This document shows, piece by piece, positions 29,701 through 43,881 of a stretch of DNA of 64,000 nt. This DNA comes from Eretmocerus hayati (lineage: Eukaryota; Arthropoda; Insecta; Hymenoptera; Aphelinidae). Under the pieces are notes generated by a model. It had not been told where the DNA came from. It saw only the letters and a list, made by a program, of their open reading frames with translations, and did not search any database. Position numbers and translations under genes: made by a program. Location of the stretch: the NCBI GenBank assembly GCA_029851415.1, contig CM056741.1, positions 177,365,021 to 177,429,020 on the forward strand, written 5' to 3'. Numbering within the stretch: the stretch's first letter is position 1; the number at the start of each line of letters is the position of its first letter.

Positions 29701-32700
29701 AGATCTGAACATCAAAGAATGCGGACAATCATATTTGTTGAAACTTTTCCCGAAACATTCGATCCATGATATTGGTATTGTGCTTGTTAGATGCATCTAA
29801 TATGTGCCACCTTTTACAAACCCATATTGAAAAAACAATCACATAAATCATTTTCGGTGTATTTTTTGTGCTCTTATTAGCGCAATAGTTAATTTCCTGA
29901 TGATCCAGAGCTACCCAAAAATATTATCATCAAGAGTGAGGTCAAAATGGCAATTCCGTCCGATGTGGTTTTTCCTTTCTTTTACCTTTGTGAGTGTGAA
30001 GCGCCGCAGTCTCGGCCGCAGCGTGGAACTTGTTCGAGATTAGGGTGGGCAGATACATCAAACATAATGGTATTAAGCATGAAATTCTACAGCTATGATA
30101 ACCAAAGGACTATTTGGGTGCACGCTGAGTACGCACATTTTGTGGCACAATTTTGCCTGAAATTTCGCTCATTCAGTTCTGCTCAGTTGAAGTGAACTTG
30201 CTTCATTCCGGGCCTCTCCGCGCCAATTTTTCGTGAAAATACGTCGCGAGGTGCAACTTTTCCGCGAAAATCTAGTTTTGGCTAGATTTTTATGTCAGAT
30301 CTGTCTGGTACTAAGATACGACCCTAAAACAGATATCCTATTAAGCTTTTTTCAGAGAGTGACCAAAAATGAAAATCCTAAAGACCTCAAGACTGTAGCT
30401 CAAACCGATTAGCCTGGCAACCAATTTTAGTGGCAAAATGTCAGGTCCGTCCGTGGCTTCAAAATATCAGGTCCATCTCACGGTACCACGTTATACGTGT
30501 TATCCTTACAGTACCGATATGTAAAAATGTTAAGATATTGGTGCACGAGTTGATTAGTGCTTTATATGTTTCAAAAAGTCGAAAAATTCATCTCCAAGTC
30601 CTCAGAAGTAAGAGTTGGGATTTGCACATTTTCGAATCTCAAATATCAAAGTTTCCGCAGAATTACTCATACGTTACCGCGATAACGAGCATGCTAATCA
30701 CGTTATTACACCAAACCATTATAAATAGGATGAATAGTCTACAACATATAATGCTATGGATGATCACTTTGCTACGCTTCACAAATTTTTAGCGAGCATT
30801 ATTATCGTCCGTAATGTCCACAATTTGTATACACAATCCCTTAATCTCAAATTTACGGGCTATTGAACTTTGAGAATTTCATCTATGTAATCAACGAAAA
30901 TTTTTGATACATTCTAAAATATATTTTCTTGCATAACGGACAACACCAACAACTATAATGACGATGGTTTAAAGTCTTTACCCGTGAAGACCCGGTGAAA
31001 GCGAGAAAATTTGACCGACAATGAGCTATGGCGAACAAACCGGAACAGAAGCTCACCGTGAATAACATTGTTGTTGCTATATTGTCATATTCGTCGTCGT
31101 GCTTCATTATAATGCATAATACGACACGAGATTAGTACTTTGCAGGCACAGGAAATGCACCAAGGAAGACATTACATCGCTATAATTACCTGACATACTA
31201 CTTCCGAGTCCAAATTCATTCCCAATGTCAATCTTTGTCACTCGAGTCGGAGCTTAAGAGAGACAATTTCTTTCTATGTATGTATTGGTATGGCTTTCAT
31301 TTTCGTGATTCTATTCTTCATTATAATCTTGTCAAGATATCTCAAATGAGTAAAATTTTGATGCAACTAACGAGAAACTTTTTCATTTGACTTTTTCATG
31401 ATAAATAATATTACCGGCTTTTATTAATGCCTACCATTATCTATTCATATGGCCTACGATCTTATCAAACAAAAGAATCTCATAAATTCCATGCGGATGG
31501 TAGGAATTTGCAGTAATACCGTTTTAATTTGGTGAAAAATCACAGGTAACTCAGTTGAAGTAGAGACGTAGAATGAAGAATAATGAAAGAATTATCACTC
31601 AAGTGTAGTTTTCAAGTCATATTTTGCGTGTTCAAGATTGAGTTTATACACTTCCATCCACTCAAAGAGTTGCGCGATAAGTATAACCTCGCAACCAATC
31701 TTCACAATAGATTCCTTATTCTACGAAAAATTTGCATCTAATTGTATAACCCCTGCATTTTCTATACTTGAAAGCCTCATCATGCTCTTCCTATTAAATC
31801 TACACTCGAAAGATTACGAAGCAAATAGTTGAAGATTATGCAGTTGAAGGTGCAGAAAATTATGGCTCTTTTCCAAGTCCAATTGATAATAGCCGCTCAC
31901 TTAAAAATCACTTATTCACTTGAAAAATTTGAGTTCTTTTTGAGAATAACTGAATTCCTCGACATTGGTCCGAGAGCTTGAATATCATTGAACACGAATT
32001 TTTTCATATACACAATGTTGACTCTGTCAAGAACTGCCAACGAATCGTGTTCATTTGGAAGCTGTGATACTAATCGTTATATTTCATATTACATGCGATG
32101 AATTTTACTGTTTTGCTCACTTCAGACCTCACTATTTATTCTTGGAGAAAAAATTGTTGAGCACTCTCAACTAAGAATCGCAACTTCAAACACGATTCTC
32201 AGATTTTCATGCTCGAAAATATTGTATGGGACTATACGTACAGATAGATAGTTTTCTTACAAAAAACTCATACTCGAACAGTCTTTGGTACAAAACCACC
32301 CATTTACGTGCAATGTTACAATATACTGTTTATCCACTCATATCGAAATCTACTTCTAAAAATCAATGACGTGTTGTAGAATGCTAGAAAACGTAAAAAT
32401 TGAAACTTCATTTTCATCTTATCCCTTTTCCTTCGAAACATATGATCATACAGAGATTTTATCCTTGCGGATCTATGTTCCTGTGGGTCAGAAAATCGTA
32501 AGTCAATGAAATTTAAAAAATCATGTGGGGTCTGATTATAGGTGTCTTCGCGATTATATTTCAACAAAAGGAAAAAAAATCCGTCAGTGAATTTTGAAGT
32601 CAAGTTGATTTTTCAATTTCACCATTATGGAGGGTCTGTAGAACTTCGTCTCTTCCACGTTTTTTTCGTCTTTTTATGATTTTACCTTAACGACTCAGAA

Positions 32701-35700
32701 GAAATGAGTTTGATCAAAAATGTGTAGAATAGTTTTTTGTAGATTTTTCGAAGATTTATGAGTAACTATGCTCACATTCGTGAAAGAGCTGGATCCACCC
32801 TATGAGTAATTGAAAAAACTTCAGGGAAAAGTGCAAGAAACTTCCAAGTTCCTGCGACATTTCTCTTTCATCCTAGAATCTCACAGTGGCTCTTCCTCGT
32901 TTTTCGAATGGATAAGAGCATACTAACTCGTAGAGATCTTCAAAAAAATCTACAAAAAACTATTCTATAAATGTTTCGATAAAACTCATTCCTCCCGACT
33001 TATCACGGTATCAAACACAAAGAAAACGGAAAACTGCGAAATATACGAATTTTTAACCGCCTTCATAATGGGAAAATTGATGGATCGACTCCTCATTCCA
33101 TAATCCACTGACGAATTTCATTGATGATACTTGTTGGAAAATGATCGTAGAAACGCCTAGGATTAAACCCCGAAAAAATTTTTTTATTCGATCGATTTTC
33201 GACCTTTGAGTCTTCCCGATGCACCGTGATAGATTTGAAAATTTATCTGATTTTTTTTCATTTTTGTATCATGAACCAATCAGAAAATGCATCCCTATCA
33301 TCATGCATAACCACTGTGTAGTGCACCAAATCTACAACTGATTCGGTCTCGCTAACTAATATCCCATGTGCAATGAGTCCTCATCGGATCTAATAAATTC
33401 TAAATTAACCGCGAAAGAAGCATGCACAGTTCACATCATCTTGCCAGAGAGAAACGATAGGCGTTGAAATAGGCTCAAAAAACTCAAAAATGCAAAGCTA
33501 CAAAACTTATTTGAGTGCTCATTATTACAATGCGCAAATCGAACGCAAATTCTAACCATCCTGTTCAGGAACACCGCTATCATAATAATGTATCAGACTT
33601 TGGTTATTAAAATAGCAGCGCTAATGGAATGTCATTCGTATCTCGACAGCAATGGAATTAAGATAGCCTTCCCATCGACATCTTAGAGATACAAAGTTGT
33701 AGAGTTACAAGAGATACTCGACATTGAATTACTCCATTATAAAGTGAGATGAGACAACTTTCAATCACATGACCACACGAATATTAATAACTTGAAAGCT
33801 CGACACATAGAACTTCACTACGCCGATATCGCTTCAATTGAAAAAAATTATCACGATCCAAAGCGCACATGATATAGTCAGGGACTTTCATTTTTTGTTT
33901 CCAAGAGCGTAATTTCATGTCAACGATGCCTAGTTTTTACTTTCGTCGTTAAGAATGAAATCTAACGAGGCCTCCGTATCATGCACTTGCACTCTGTCAT
34001 TATTCATTCCGTCACATTTGAAATTTCACATTGTTTCAACTGGCAAAAAGACCGCACGTACGTGTATTGTATACTACAATTCATAATAAGAAATTCAGTG
34101 CATACGATTTGAGCAATTATTTGATGTTACTACTGCACATTCATTATATCAATACTAAATTTTCACAATGGTATATATTTTGTTAACAAATACTAGAGAC
34201 ACATCACGGGTGCAAATTGCAGTTCACGCTCGAAAAGATTGTTCAAGTGGATTGTAGTTTGTTCAACAGCTTTCGCTTTGCTTCGATAATACTTGGAATT
34301 GAATTTCTACAAGGTGAAAATTGCGCTTTAGTAGATCTAGTGCATTTTACATTCACCATTCGATGGGTTATGCGCAAAGTTATCCACGCAATTGCGCATC
34401 TATATGATTACCCGATTATGCTCTATTGCGATTATGTATATTGTGCAAAATTCATAATGCTTTACAATGATATGAATATTATTCGAGATATGCTACCTTA
34501 GTTCTCTGAAATAATACACGAAGGTTTATGAGTAGAACAATTTTTCTAAAAATTAAAAATTAGCAAGAATGAAATGCATTACTTCTCATTCAAAATCGAT
34601 CGATCCGAATGCCTTACAGTATTATTCATGAGCTATCGATGAATATTTGATGATGAGATGCAGCTGAATAGTCATAGTTTTTCCTAAATAAATCCAAAAG
34701 GACGCAAGCTGTAGATCGTGGGACCAAGTAGCAAATTTTATATGTTGACAAATTATGGATAAAAATTACGAATCCGTGTGGAAGTATCATTTTCGCGCAC
34801 TTTGAATGTCAAAATAGTATATTTCGTACCTGGTCACATACTGAAAATTCCTGAAGCTTTCCCAGGCAAGTTGCGAAATAAACTTTTTCAGAAATTTGAA
34901 AATCTCAATTGAAAAAAGCAATAGGTCATTTTTAAAATTTCTTCAGATGTTTTCTACGAGTCATACAACATTCATTGTGAATCTATCAATATTCTGCATG
35001 TGTTTTCTCATAGTCACAATAGTACTGGAGGAGTTAATTAAAATTTTTAATTTTAGATTGAGGAAAAATTTGCAAGAACTTACATACAATGTCAATGCAA
35101 CCACTATGATCAATCGACTTTAAACGTTAAATTTTGGAAAATATGTATTTTTGTTCTTAGATCTGCGATGAGGGAGTTCTGTACGACTTGAAATAGGTTA
35201 AGTACGAGCTGGTCCGTTTTGTAGGTCTTGAAACAAGTTTCAAAATGATCCAAAATACTATAAAAAATATTGAGACTTGACAGAAATATGTGCGAAATAA
35301 TGAAGAAAAGTGAACAGTCCAGACTCACTTTTTCGAATTTTGGTGTTGATTCTTAAAAAACTCGATGACTTTTGCCAGTACAAAAATTATCATTTCTAAG
35401 CGATCAGAAATTTTTTTTAAGTTCTACCCACCCTAAATATTATACGATTACTATTATATTTTGATGTTCAAACTTTGTGGCGTTCTAACTATTATTTTAG
35501 AGTCAATTGTTAAATTTTGGTATGAATAATTTGCCGGATCAAACTCCACACCCAAGAAAACAACTCTGAAAATCTAAGTCAATCACTCTCGAACATATTA
35601 ACACGTTCACTGCGATGGGCCCCAAGGGTGGGACCCACGCATCCTTCACTGTGTGCGGCGACGTCCAACCGCGGAGAGATATCCAATGGCTTATGTCGTG

Positions 35701-38700
35701 GTGGTTTCTCGTTGTTTATGTCATCCCTTAATTACCCACGTGGTAGACTTGGCACACGCGAAATTTCAATCTCATCTCGAAGTCGGAACTCATGTTTTGG
35801 GGTTCTGGAGCCTACATGTAATTTCATAATCCAATATTACCTTTCAAATGGACCAATCACAGAATTTGAGAGAAAAATTTTTTTCAAAATATCCTCAAAA
35901 TGAGTACTCAAAATCGCAAATTTTCCATTTTGAAGAATAAAAATTCAAACCAAGTAACAATGGTTTCTTTGAAGTCTACTCGTGATATAAAAATGATCAC
36001 CACGACGATCTCAGCCACGATTGATATATTTTTTTCGGAATTTGGAAAATTTTCTTTCGGCGTAACCCAGAGAAAAGACAAAAAGATGACATTTTCTAGA
36101 ATTTTTAAAGAAAATATGTGGTTTCCAAACCTAACTTAGGAAATTTATACTGATTCTGAAATGTTTGAAGTACATGGAAGTAATTTTTAACCAGGATTTT
36201 CCACGAGAGAATCGCGGAAATATAGCAATTTTCGTGATGTGTGCCATTTGGCTACCACGTGGGTTGGAGTGTTAGTAAATCTCACGTGGGTAACTAAGGG
36301 TTATAATGAACATGGATGCACAGCAGTTTCGGTATTGGACTCGATTTCGCTGACTTTCCCTATTTTTGTTTTTTACGCAATTTATTCATTATTCACATAA
36401 AATCAAGCGGTTATCAGCAGACTACTTACTTTGAATTCGACAATTCCCTACGTATCTGAGCTCATTCGAGAGCTTATTTCAAGATCTACAAACAGAGCCC
36501 AAACACGTTGGTTATTATCGAACCCCACCTGAGTAATCTTCTATTTACGTGCGGAAAAAAGTTTCTGCTAAATCAAAAAACGTGGGTTCTTTCAAGCACA
36601 GCCTTTGCTCTGTCGTATGTGTATTGTCATGTACTGTGAAGCTCTTGGCATTGAAGGTATTATGGAAAAAGATGATCGGGTTGAATCTATGACTTCTCAT
36701 GCTTGTAACGATTTGAAGAACGTCAATGAACCGCAGCCCAATATCAAGCTCAGCAATGCTGAAGCACACTAGAACCATGATTGAACAAGGACGGAACAGA
36801 TATTGGAAGTACAGGTCCTCTTGGAGGCTCATAACATTGAATTTGATGATTTTATTGATATTACTGGTCATCCTCATAAATATTCTTCATATCAGGGGAA
36901 AATTTTTGGGCCCTAACGGTGGGGCCCGTCGCACAGAAAGATCGTTGTGAACTCTGTGTGCGATGGGCACCACCGGTGGGGCCCACTGAAAATTTTGAAA
37001 ATACTGTAAGTGGATGTCAAACTGATGATTTTCCAAGAGGTTTAGCCTCCGAAAGTGCTGAAACGCACATTTGTACTCTCTGGCAATCTAGACCGGAATC
37101 GCGATTTCGGCTTCGCAGTGAACGAATTAAATTATCATTTATACCTGCGATGACACGTACCATTCTCAAAATTGAACAAAGTTTTTAAATTGCATTTCAT
37201 TACACATAATGCACATGGATATCATACCAAGTTAAAATCAACCAAAAATTTCAAAGAACCATTGACACTCATAAGTTACCCACTCTCCACAAATAACGTA
37301 ATCGAACGTGTAAGCTCTCACACAGTTCCGTATTTAAACATTTGAAAATCAAGTTCGCGAACGAAAAGATGTATATAGAATACACAGATGTTGAGTCTGA
37401 GACTCACCTCGTTAACTTCACCTTGGCGCACTTGCTCATGGAAAGTATACATACCTATCTCTATACAATATACATTCAATCAGTCTGTCGTCGCGTGAGA
37501 GTCTCGACTTCTCATCGTGGACACATCCGATTATAAGCTCGCGGAAGCCCTTGCTCGGCTTGAACAGAAAAAGGTTCCACCTCGTGCAACTACTGCTGTT
37601 ATACTCACTTCAGTGTTAAAAAACAACTACAAACGAGTCGATCGTCGTATCTTTGGCATTTTTTTTTACAATAATATGTCAGTTTCGGAAGAGGACGACG
37701 AGCCAACGTCGATGCCATGTTCTTCGTCAGTTCGATCCAGGGTAGCTCGTTTCGAAGGAAATTTTGTCGTTCCTCTTTCGTCGCCTCTTCGGTGCCCGAG
37801 TCAGTATTGATGAATGTATCAGTCCGCGTCACATTTGAGTTTTTTGAGCTTGCAGTGCTTGTGTGATGCTCAAGAGCTTTTTCCGATTGCACATTTTTTC
37901 AGAGACAATTTGGCTGTACATAGAACTTGTTGTTGTGATATTACAATGTGTTGGCATTGAATTATCAGTGAGTTTGGTGAGAGAGTGAAATTTGCGGGAA
38001 GTGATTGAAATGTGTGAATCTATTTCTTTGAATTCAATCTAACGGAAAAGTTCACGAGGGTAAAAAAGTTATTTCGCAAATTCGCGAGAGACGAAAAAGT
38101 GTAAAGTTTTCAGCAACAATATTCACTGTCATTACTCTCAAAACTCAAAGATCGTTTCAGAGGCTATACTTGCATGATTCAATCAACCATGAATTACACA
38201 GGTGCACAAAATAAAAAAATGGTCTCTCTAAAACAACAGGCTTTTTTGCGTCTACCGAGTCGTGTTTACCTAGTCTATTTGAGTCGGAAATATGTGCCCT
38301 GGTCTAACGCGCAGACCACATTTTTCATTTTGTGCACCTGAATTATACTCAAAACTCATTTTGAATTTCGCATATTCCAACGATTTTAGTCTTAGTGGTC
38401 GACTTGAATACAATCGCTCGCAATCATTATAAAAATAAAAAAATGCATATGAGCAGAACAAGTACTTGAATTCTATTGCAAAAATTTGACTCTGAATATT
38501 CTCGGATGACAAGAATTTTGTACAATATTCCATCAAGACCCACACAATTTCCTCTTACTGAAAAGCAAACGATATTTTGAATTCAAACAATCTTCTAAGA
38601 GATACTGCAATTTCTCCCCATTCGTAAGAACCACGTTGTTTTGAAGCGAGATTTTGATTAATGATGTGCTTCCGTTTTGTCAACAGGAAAGGACGCAATG

Positions 38701-39731
38701 GCACCAGTTTTAAATATGCCACCTCCGCCACCACCTGCTCCACATATGGGACCAGATGGCCTCATTCTGCCCCGGAAACCATACAATCCATGTCTCACTT
38801 CCAACAGCCACAAGGATCTCCACAGAGAACTGCTGTTCAATCAAAAAGTGTAAGCCATCCTCCTAGCTCCTTTTGCATTTCTTCTCTTGATTTTGCAAAA
38901 CTCTTTCCACTAATTATTTTGGTCCATTTCTCATATAATTCTGTGATCAAGATACGTACAGTTTCTCAAATGCACGGAAATCTTGGGATGATTGTGTCTT
39001 TATAAGCAACTTTTTACTCTTTCTAGTGGCAAAAACGTCTTAAATCAAAAGAGCGAATTACAGAGAGCACTAGAAAGACACAGAGAAATGGTGTCACGCA
39101 AGGAAGCCGAAAAAAATCAAGAGGAATCGTACAAAAGTGATCCACGGACAGCCTTACAGAGAGCCATTGAACAGAGAGCAAAACACATACAAAAATCGGT
39201 AAGTTGTAAGAGTATCTTCTATTGTCCATTTGGTTCTGTTTTGGCTAATAATGAAGTCATTAATCGTTGTGTAGAGCTAAGATCAACGTTGAATTTTGCC
39301 GGGCGTAAATAATTTACGTAACTGGAATCATTTAATAATTCTAGTTACCGTTTTCCATAATGTCAAACACCAATAAAACTCAGAACTCAAATTATACGAC
39401 CATCATGAGCAGAAGCTTGGGTTGATTTCATTTTTGCGTGCATGATTCACTTTTTGACACAAATGATAACTCGAAATAAAGAAAAAAGTAAATTTGAACG
39501 CGTGTCTCCATTTCCACCCTAATTCTCATTTCAATCCAAGAAATAGAATTTTATGCTCGAACTGAATTAAGAAATTTTTAATCCGACACGCGATTGATGG
39601 ACTGATCGATAACGTCCAGATTGTGTAACTAAGAAATTTATTTTTTGCAGCAACAACCTCAGACAACGGAGCCTCCGAACCCTCTAGCAACAGCAAGAGC
39701 GAAACTAAGATCTCGCATCGACTCTCAATGA
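5690..39731 (+). CDS. FAM107-like (DRR1/TU3A family) protein, multi-exon, 5' end not found
   Basis: Five exons join with consistent phase: 5690-5749, 17605-17698, 38687-38849, 39027-39198 and 39651-39731 (stop TGA at 39729). They give at least 189 residues. The third and fourth exons encode the diagnostic part: a proline run, then NPCLTSNSHKDLHRELLFNQ followed by KSELQRALERHRE and a charged helical stretch with many E, K and R. This matches the FAM107 domain of vertebrate FAM107A/B, short actin-binding and stress-responsive proteins with a coiled coil. Splice sites are canonical (CAG/GTAAGC at 38849, TAG/TGG at 39026, CG/GTAAGT at 39198, CAG at 39650). The AUG at 38698 could start a shorter isoform of about 136 residues. 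The two upstream exons encode Ser- and Gly-rich sequence of no recognised domain. The 21 kb intron 17699-38686 is long for an insect gene. Membership is well supported for exons 3-5, fair for 17605 (phase fits) and weaker for 5690. Confidence 0.75.
5814..6038 (+). CDS. possible alternative terminal exon, unrecognised
   Basis: A strong polypyrimidine acceptor (CTCTCTTTTATAG) ends at 5813. The frame set by the preceding exon (donor at 5750, 64-nt intron) then stays open for 74 codons to a TAG at 6036. The encoded segment is charged and helical-looking, with a DDRNQLKPSLGLKQKVQNEL stretch, and resembles no family I know. No clear poly(A) signal follows closely. It may be an alternative last exon, or a chance frame beside a real splice site. 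Confidence 0.25.
   Translation, partial: TRTTMLIHSTLILEGNKDWVTLKSTFSDDRNQLKPSLGLKQKVQNELKSEVMRKHVAYHNIYLNDLHETGRSKR
6660..7563. mobile_element. long fold-back element, arms about 300 bp
   Basis: TCCAAGGTGCAATCAGTATC at 6660 pairs with TGTGACACTAATTGCACCTA at 7543-7562. Pairing continues through ACAAAACTGACTC, ATCCACC, GGGAGCT, ATGATCAATTT and GACTTnTnAAGATCT to around 7000 and 7280. Most of the element is therefore imperfect stem. No coding capacity. Confidence 0.75.
9126..10470. mobile_element. TIR element with CGGAGCCGAGCAGGGTTCC ends and an internal direct copy
   Basis: GGAGCCGAGCAGGGTTCCG at 9129 and its inverted partner ending near 10467 begin arms that match for about 110 bp (through GTAGCATTTTGG, GTGATTCCGA, TGAATCCGAT and GTGCAAAGTC). 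A third diverged copy of the arm lies in direct orientation at 9645-9745, so the element is a duplicated or composite form. The open frames inside are repeat-derived. Confidence 0.8.
12574..13215. mobile_element. TIR element family of 4341-5174, copy 2, partial
   Basis: Begins GAGGTAGATGAGTGTATCCA, a diverged form of the 4341 end. It contains GGGTTATCTCAGAAGGGCGT, TTTATCACGTCAAAATAGGT and CAGCTCATTTTGAAGGTCTC, all reverse complements of blocks in 4430-4760. The opposite terminus is not recognisable. A G9 run is present at 12914. Confidence 0.7.
17605..17698 (+). CDS. internal exon of the FAM107-like gene (Gly/Asn-rich)
   Basis: The exon is flanked by TATTTTACAG and GTGAGTC. It reads VITNGGNTSSRNCGTGTNGG and then AKEDECVGPANG, ending in phase 1. 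That is exactly the phase needed by the exon at 38687, which starts with two bases of a codon, so the junction gives Gly-Lys-Asp-Ala-Met. Base composition is clearly richer in G+C than the flanks, as expected of coding sequence. No known domain. Confidence 0.6.
18814..18920. repeat. 107-bp perfect palindrome
   Basis: Arms 18814-18858 and 18876-18920 are exact reverse complements (45 bp). The 17-bp centre TTTGCGCCGTGCGCAAA is itself a 7-bp palindrome around CGT. Looser symmetry continues outside (ACGAGTGTGCAAA / TTTGCACACGAGT). The unit word is TTTGCGCAC. Confidence 0.95.
19237..19349. repeat. GC-rich island of three G/C-run hairpins
   Basis: About 110 bp with very high G+C in an AT-rich background. 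Three hairpins lie in series: GGGGC-GGCA-GCCCC (about 19276), GGGGGC-GAA-GCCCCC (about 19302) and GGGGGGC-GGA-GCCCCCC (about 19329), separated by GGTGGGGGTGCA and CGCCGGGGGGTTC. A-rich sequence follows directly. Confidence 0.9.
19698..19721. repeat. 24-nt poly(A) tract
   Basis: Uninterrupted A run between the GC island and the second TTTGCGCAC cluster. Confidence 0.85.
19765..19960. repeat. cluster of TTTGCGCAC / GTGCGCAAA words
   Basis: The nonamer or close variants (TTTGCACAC, TTTACGCAC) occur about nine times in both orientations within 200 bp. It is the same word that builds the palindrome at 18814-18920. No regular period was found. Confidence 0.8.
21210..22170. repeat. degenerate AGGAAAATTGA / CAATTTTCCT interspersed repeat
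   Basis: The left part (21230-21380) carries repeated ATTCCTAA and TTTTCCCAGAA words; the right part (21940-22110) carries TTAGGAAAATTGAC, GAGGAAAATTGATGG and TTAGGAAAAATGACC. The two ends are therefore in inverted orientation around about 550 bp of unrelated sequence. Confidence 0.5.
23080..23523. mobile_element. palindromic MITE, 444 bp, arms about 200 bp
   Basis: GTGCCACGCGGGTACAAATT at 23080 pairs with the segment ending GTGGCAC at 23523. Pairing goes on through CTGAAAAATTC, CCCACCCTCT and GAATGCACCA to CAAGCGTCTCC/GGAGATGCTTG. Almost the whole element folds into one imperfect stem. Confidence 0.85.
23628..23675. repeat. short palindrome AGTGTCGCCCTAATGG
   Basis: AGTGTCGCCCTAATGG and CCATTAGGGTGACACT face each other around eight bases. 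The left half with its flank (GAAAATCGAAACTTGGGAAA) recurs at 57280-57312, so this is an end of a dispersed repeat. Confidence 0.7.
32600..33095. mobile_element. fold-back element
   Basis: Arms about 32605-32770 and 32930-33090 are reverse complements with gaps, including AATAGTTTTTTGTAGATTTT (32729) against AAAATCTACAAAAAACTATT (32945-32964). No coding frame. Confidence 0.75.
35720..36310. mobile_element. fold-back element with CCACGTGGTAG ends
   Basis: CCCTTAATTACCCACGTGGT (35727) pairs with the segment around CACGTGGGTAACTAAGGG (36284-36301). A second match pairs CCACGTGGTAGACTTGGCAC with GTGCCATTTGGCTACCACGTGG. The interior is AT-rich, without a known gene. Confidence 0.65.
38199..38340. 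mobile_element. 142-bp MITE just upstream of a FAM107-like exon
   Basis: CAGGTGCACAAAATAAAAAA at 38199 and its inverted partner ending CATTTTGTGCACCTG at 38340 give TIRs of about 27 bp. The flanks AATTACA (left) and AATTATA (right) look like a 7-bp target duplication with one change. It lies 350 bp before the exon at 38687. Confidence 0.8.
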
Positions 39732-40455
39732 AGACCAGTTGTTTCGCTCTGCCGAAACTAAGAACTCTTATCCCGTGTTAAAGTAGCGTTAGCGATGATA
39801 CGTAATTTTCTCTCAGAATTTTTGTTTTTGATATTAGACTAACTTAATGGAGAATCTAACGTTTTTATCATTAGACGTTCACTTCGTCACCATGTAAATA
39901 ATTTTTGAGCGTGAAAAAAAGAAACTACGCGATTGTGGAACGTTTCAGCCTTCTCGAAAAGAGCTGCTACCTACATAGAATACACGACGGTGCAATCACG
40001 TAGAAAAAAGAAATTGATTCACTTCGTATCTTCGACTGTCTATTTTGGATCAAGAGTGGATCGATTTCAAAGAACCGAGTCCGAGTCAACATTGTTACCG
40101 ATTCGATGAAAAAATTGGGACCAGCTTTGAATCTGACAAAGAAAAGGTTCATATCTTGAATGAGTAATCTGAAACGCCCAAACAGCCACTGGACTCGTAA
40201 ATCTCTTTCGACTAAGGCCTTAAATGTACTATATATTTCTTAAAAGCGTATTACTAGCTGTAATTGCTAGGTCTGTTGTTATGTCTGCAGTGTGTAGATT
40301 CCGGAATCTAGAACTAATATTAAGAATGACGATAAGCTAAATAAACTGAATGACGAAGAAAAGTTTTGCTGCTCAAGTTAAGACGACAATGATACAAAAT
40401 TAAGACAATGAGGAGAATGCAACATGTAAGAGTAGGATATTACTGTCAAAACTCG

Positions 40456-40461
40456 AATAAA
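40456..40461 (+). terminator. poly(A) signal of the FAM107-like gene
   Basis: AATAAA lies 725 bp after the stop codon at 39731. An earlier AATAAA sits near 40338, so alternative 3' ends are possible. The 3' UTR (39732 to about 40480) contains no other recognised element. Confidence 0.5.
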
Positions 40462-40473
40462 AATTGAAATTAT

Positions 40474-40479
40474 TTTATT
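40474..40479 (-). terminator. poly(A) signal of MetAP2
   Basis: TTTATT on the plus strand (AATAAA on minus) lies about 440 bp past the MetAP2 stop at 40917. It is only 13 bp from the plus-strand signal of the convergent FAM107-like gene. Confidence 0.45.
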
Positions 40480-40916
40480 GGACTTGAAAGTTGATCATCT
40501 CCCATCTCTTCCAATCCCTTCACAAGGAATTTCTAGAATTGAAAGACGGAGTAACATGATAGCCTGTTGTCTTATGATGCCAGACAAAATCCTTACAAAA
40601 GTAAGTAGTTCATGTGAGTACGTACATAATTACAATAGGAGAAAAAAGTGGCAAAACTTTTCACTACTTCGGTATCAACAGTTTAAATTATCAACTCGCG
40701 TGCCACAGGACCCATTTGTTCCAAAACATCATTCTTTCAGCATAATTTATACAATCAGAACCATTATCAGAATTTGTAAGCCATGTGATTTCTGCACATC
40801 GTGATGATTTTGAAAATATAAATGTCTCGATGCCACATTTGAGAGTTTCAAAAAAGCATCAAAGCGCACAGCACCTTACGATGGCAGTCAAGTTGATAAT
40901 TTGTTGCATTTCGAAC

Positions 40917-43881
<2,965 letters not shown>

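Larger units (their letters stand above)
17699..38686. other. 21-kb intron of the FAM107-like gene
   Basis: No coding exon of a known family seen. Contents recognised: the palindrome and GTGCGCAAA clusters (18.76-19.97 kb), a GC island (19.24 kb), fold-back elements at 23.08, 32.6, 35.72 and 38.20 kb, and an AGGAAAATTGA-type degenerate repeat at 21.2-22.2 kb. Stretches 24.3-32.5 kb and 33.1-35.6 kb are AT-rich with nothing recognisable. At 37500-37900 both strands have open, less AT-rich frames that I could not link to an exon; this may be an internal promoter or first exon. Confidence 0.45.

Noticed and set aside
30430..30792. 120-codon plus-strand frame
   Set aside because: No recognisable motif, codon use or neighbouring signals; consistent with chance.
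40478..40804. 108-codon plus-strand frame after the FAM107-like gene
   Set aside because: Overlaps the converging 3' UTRs; no similarity or start context that supports it.
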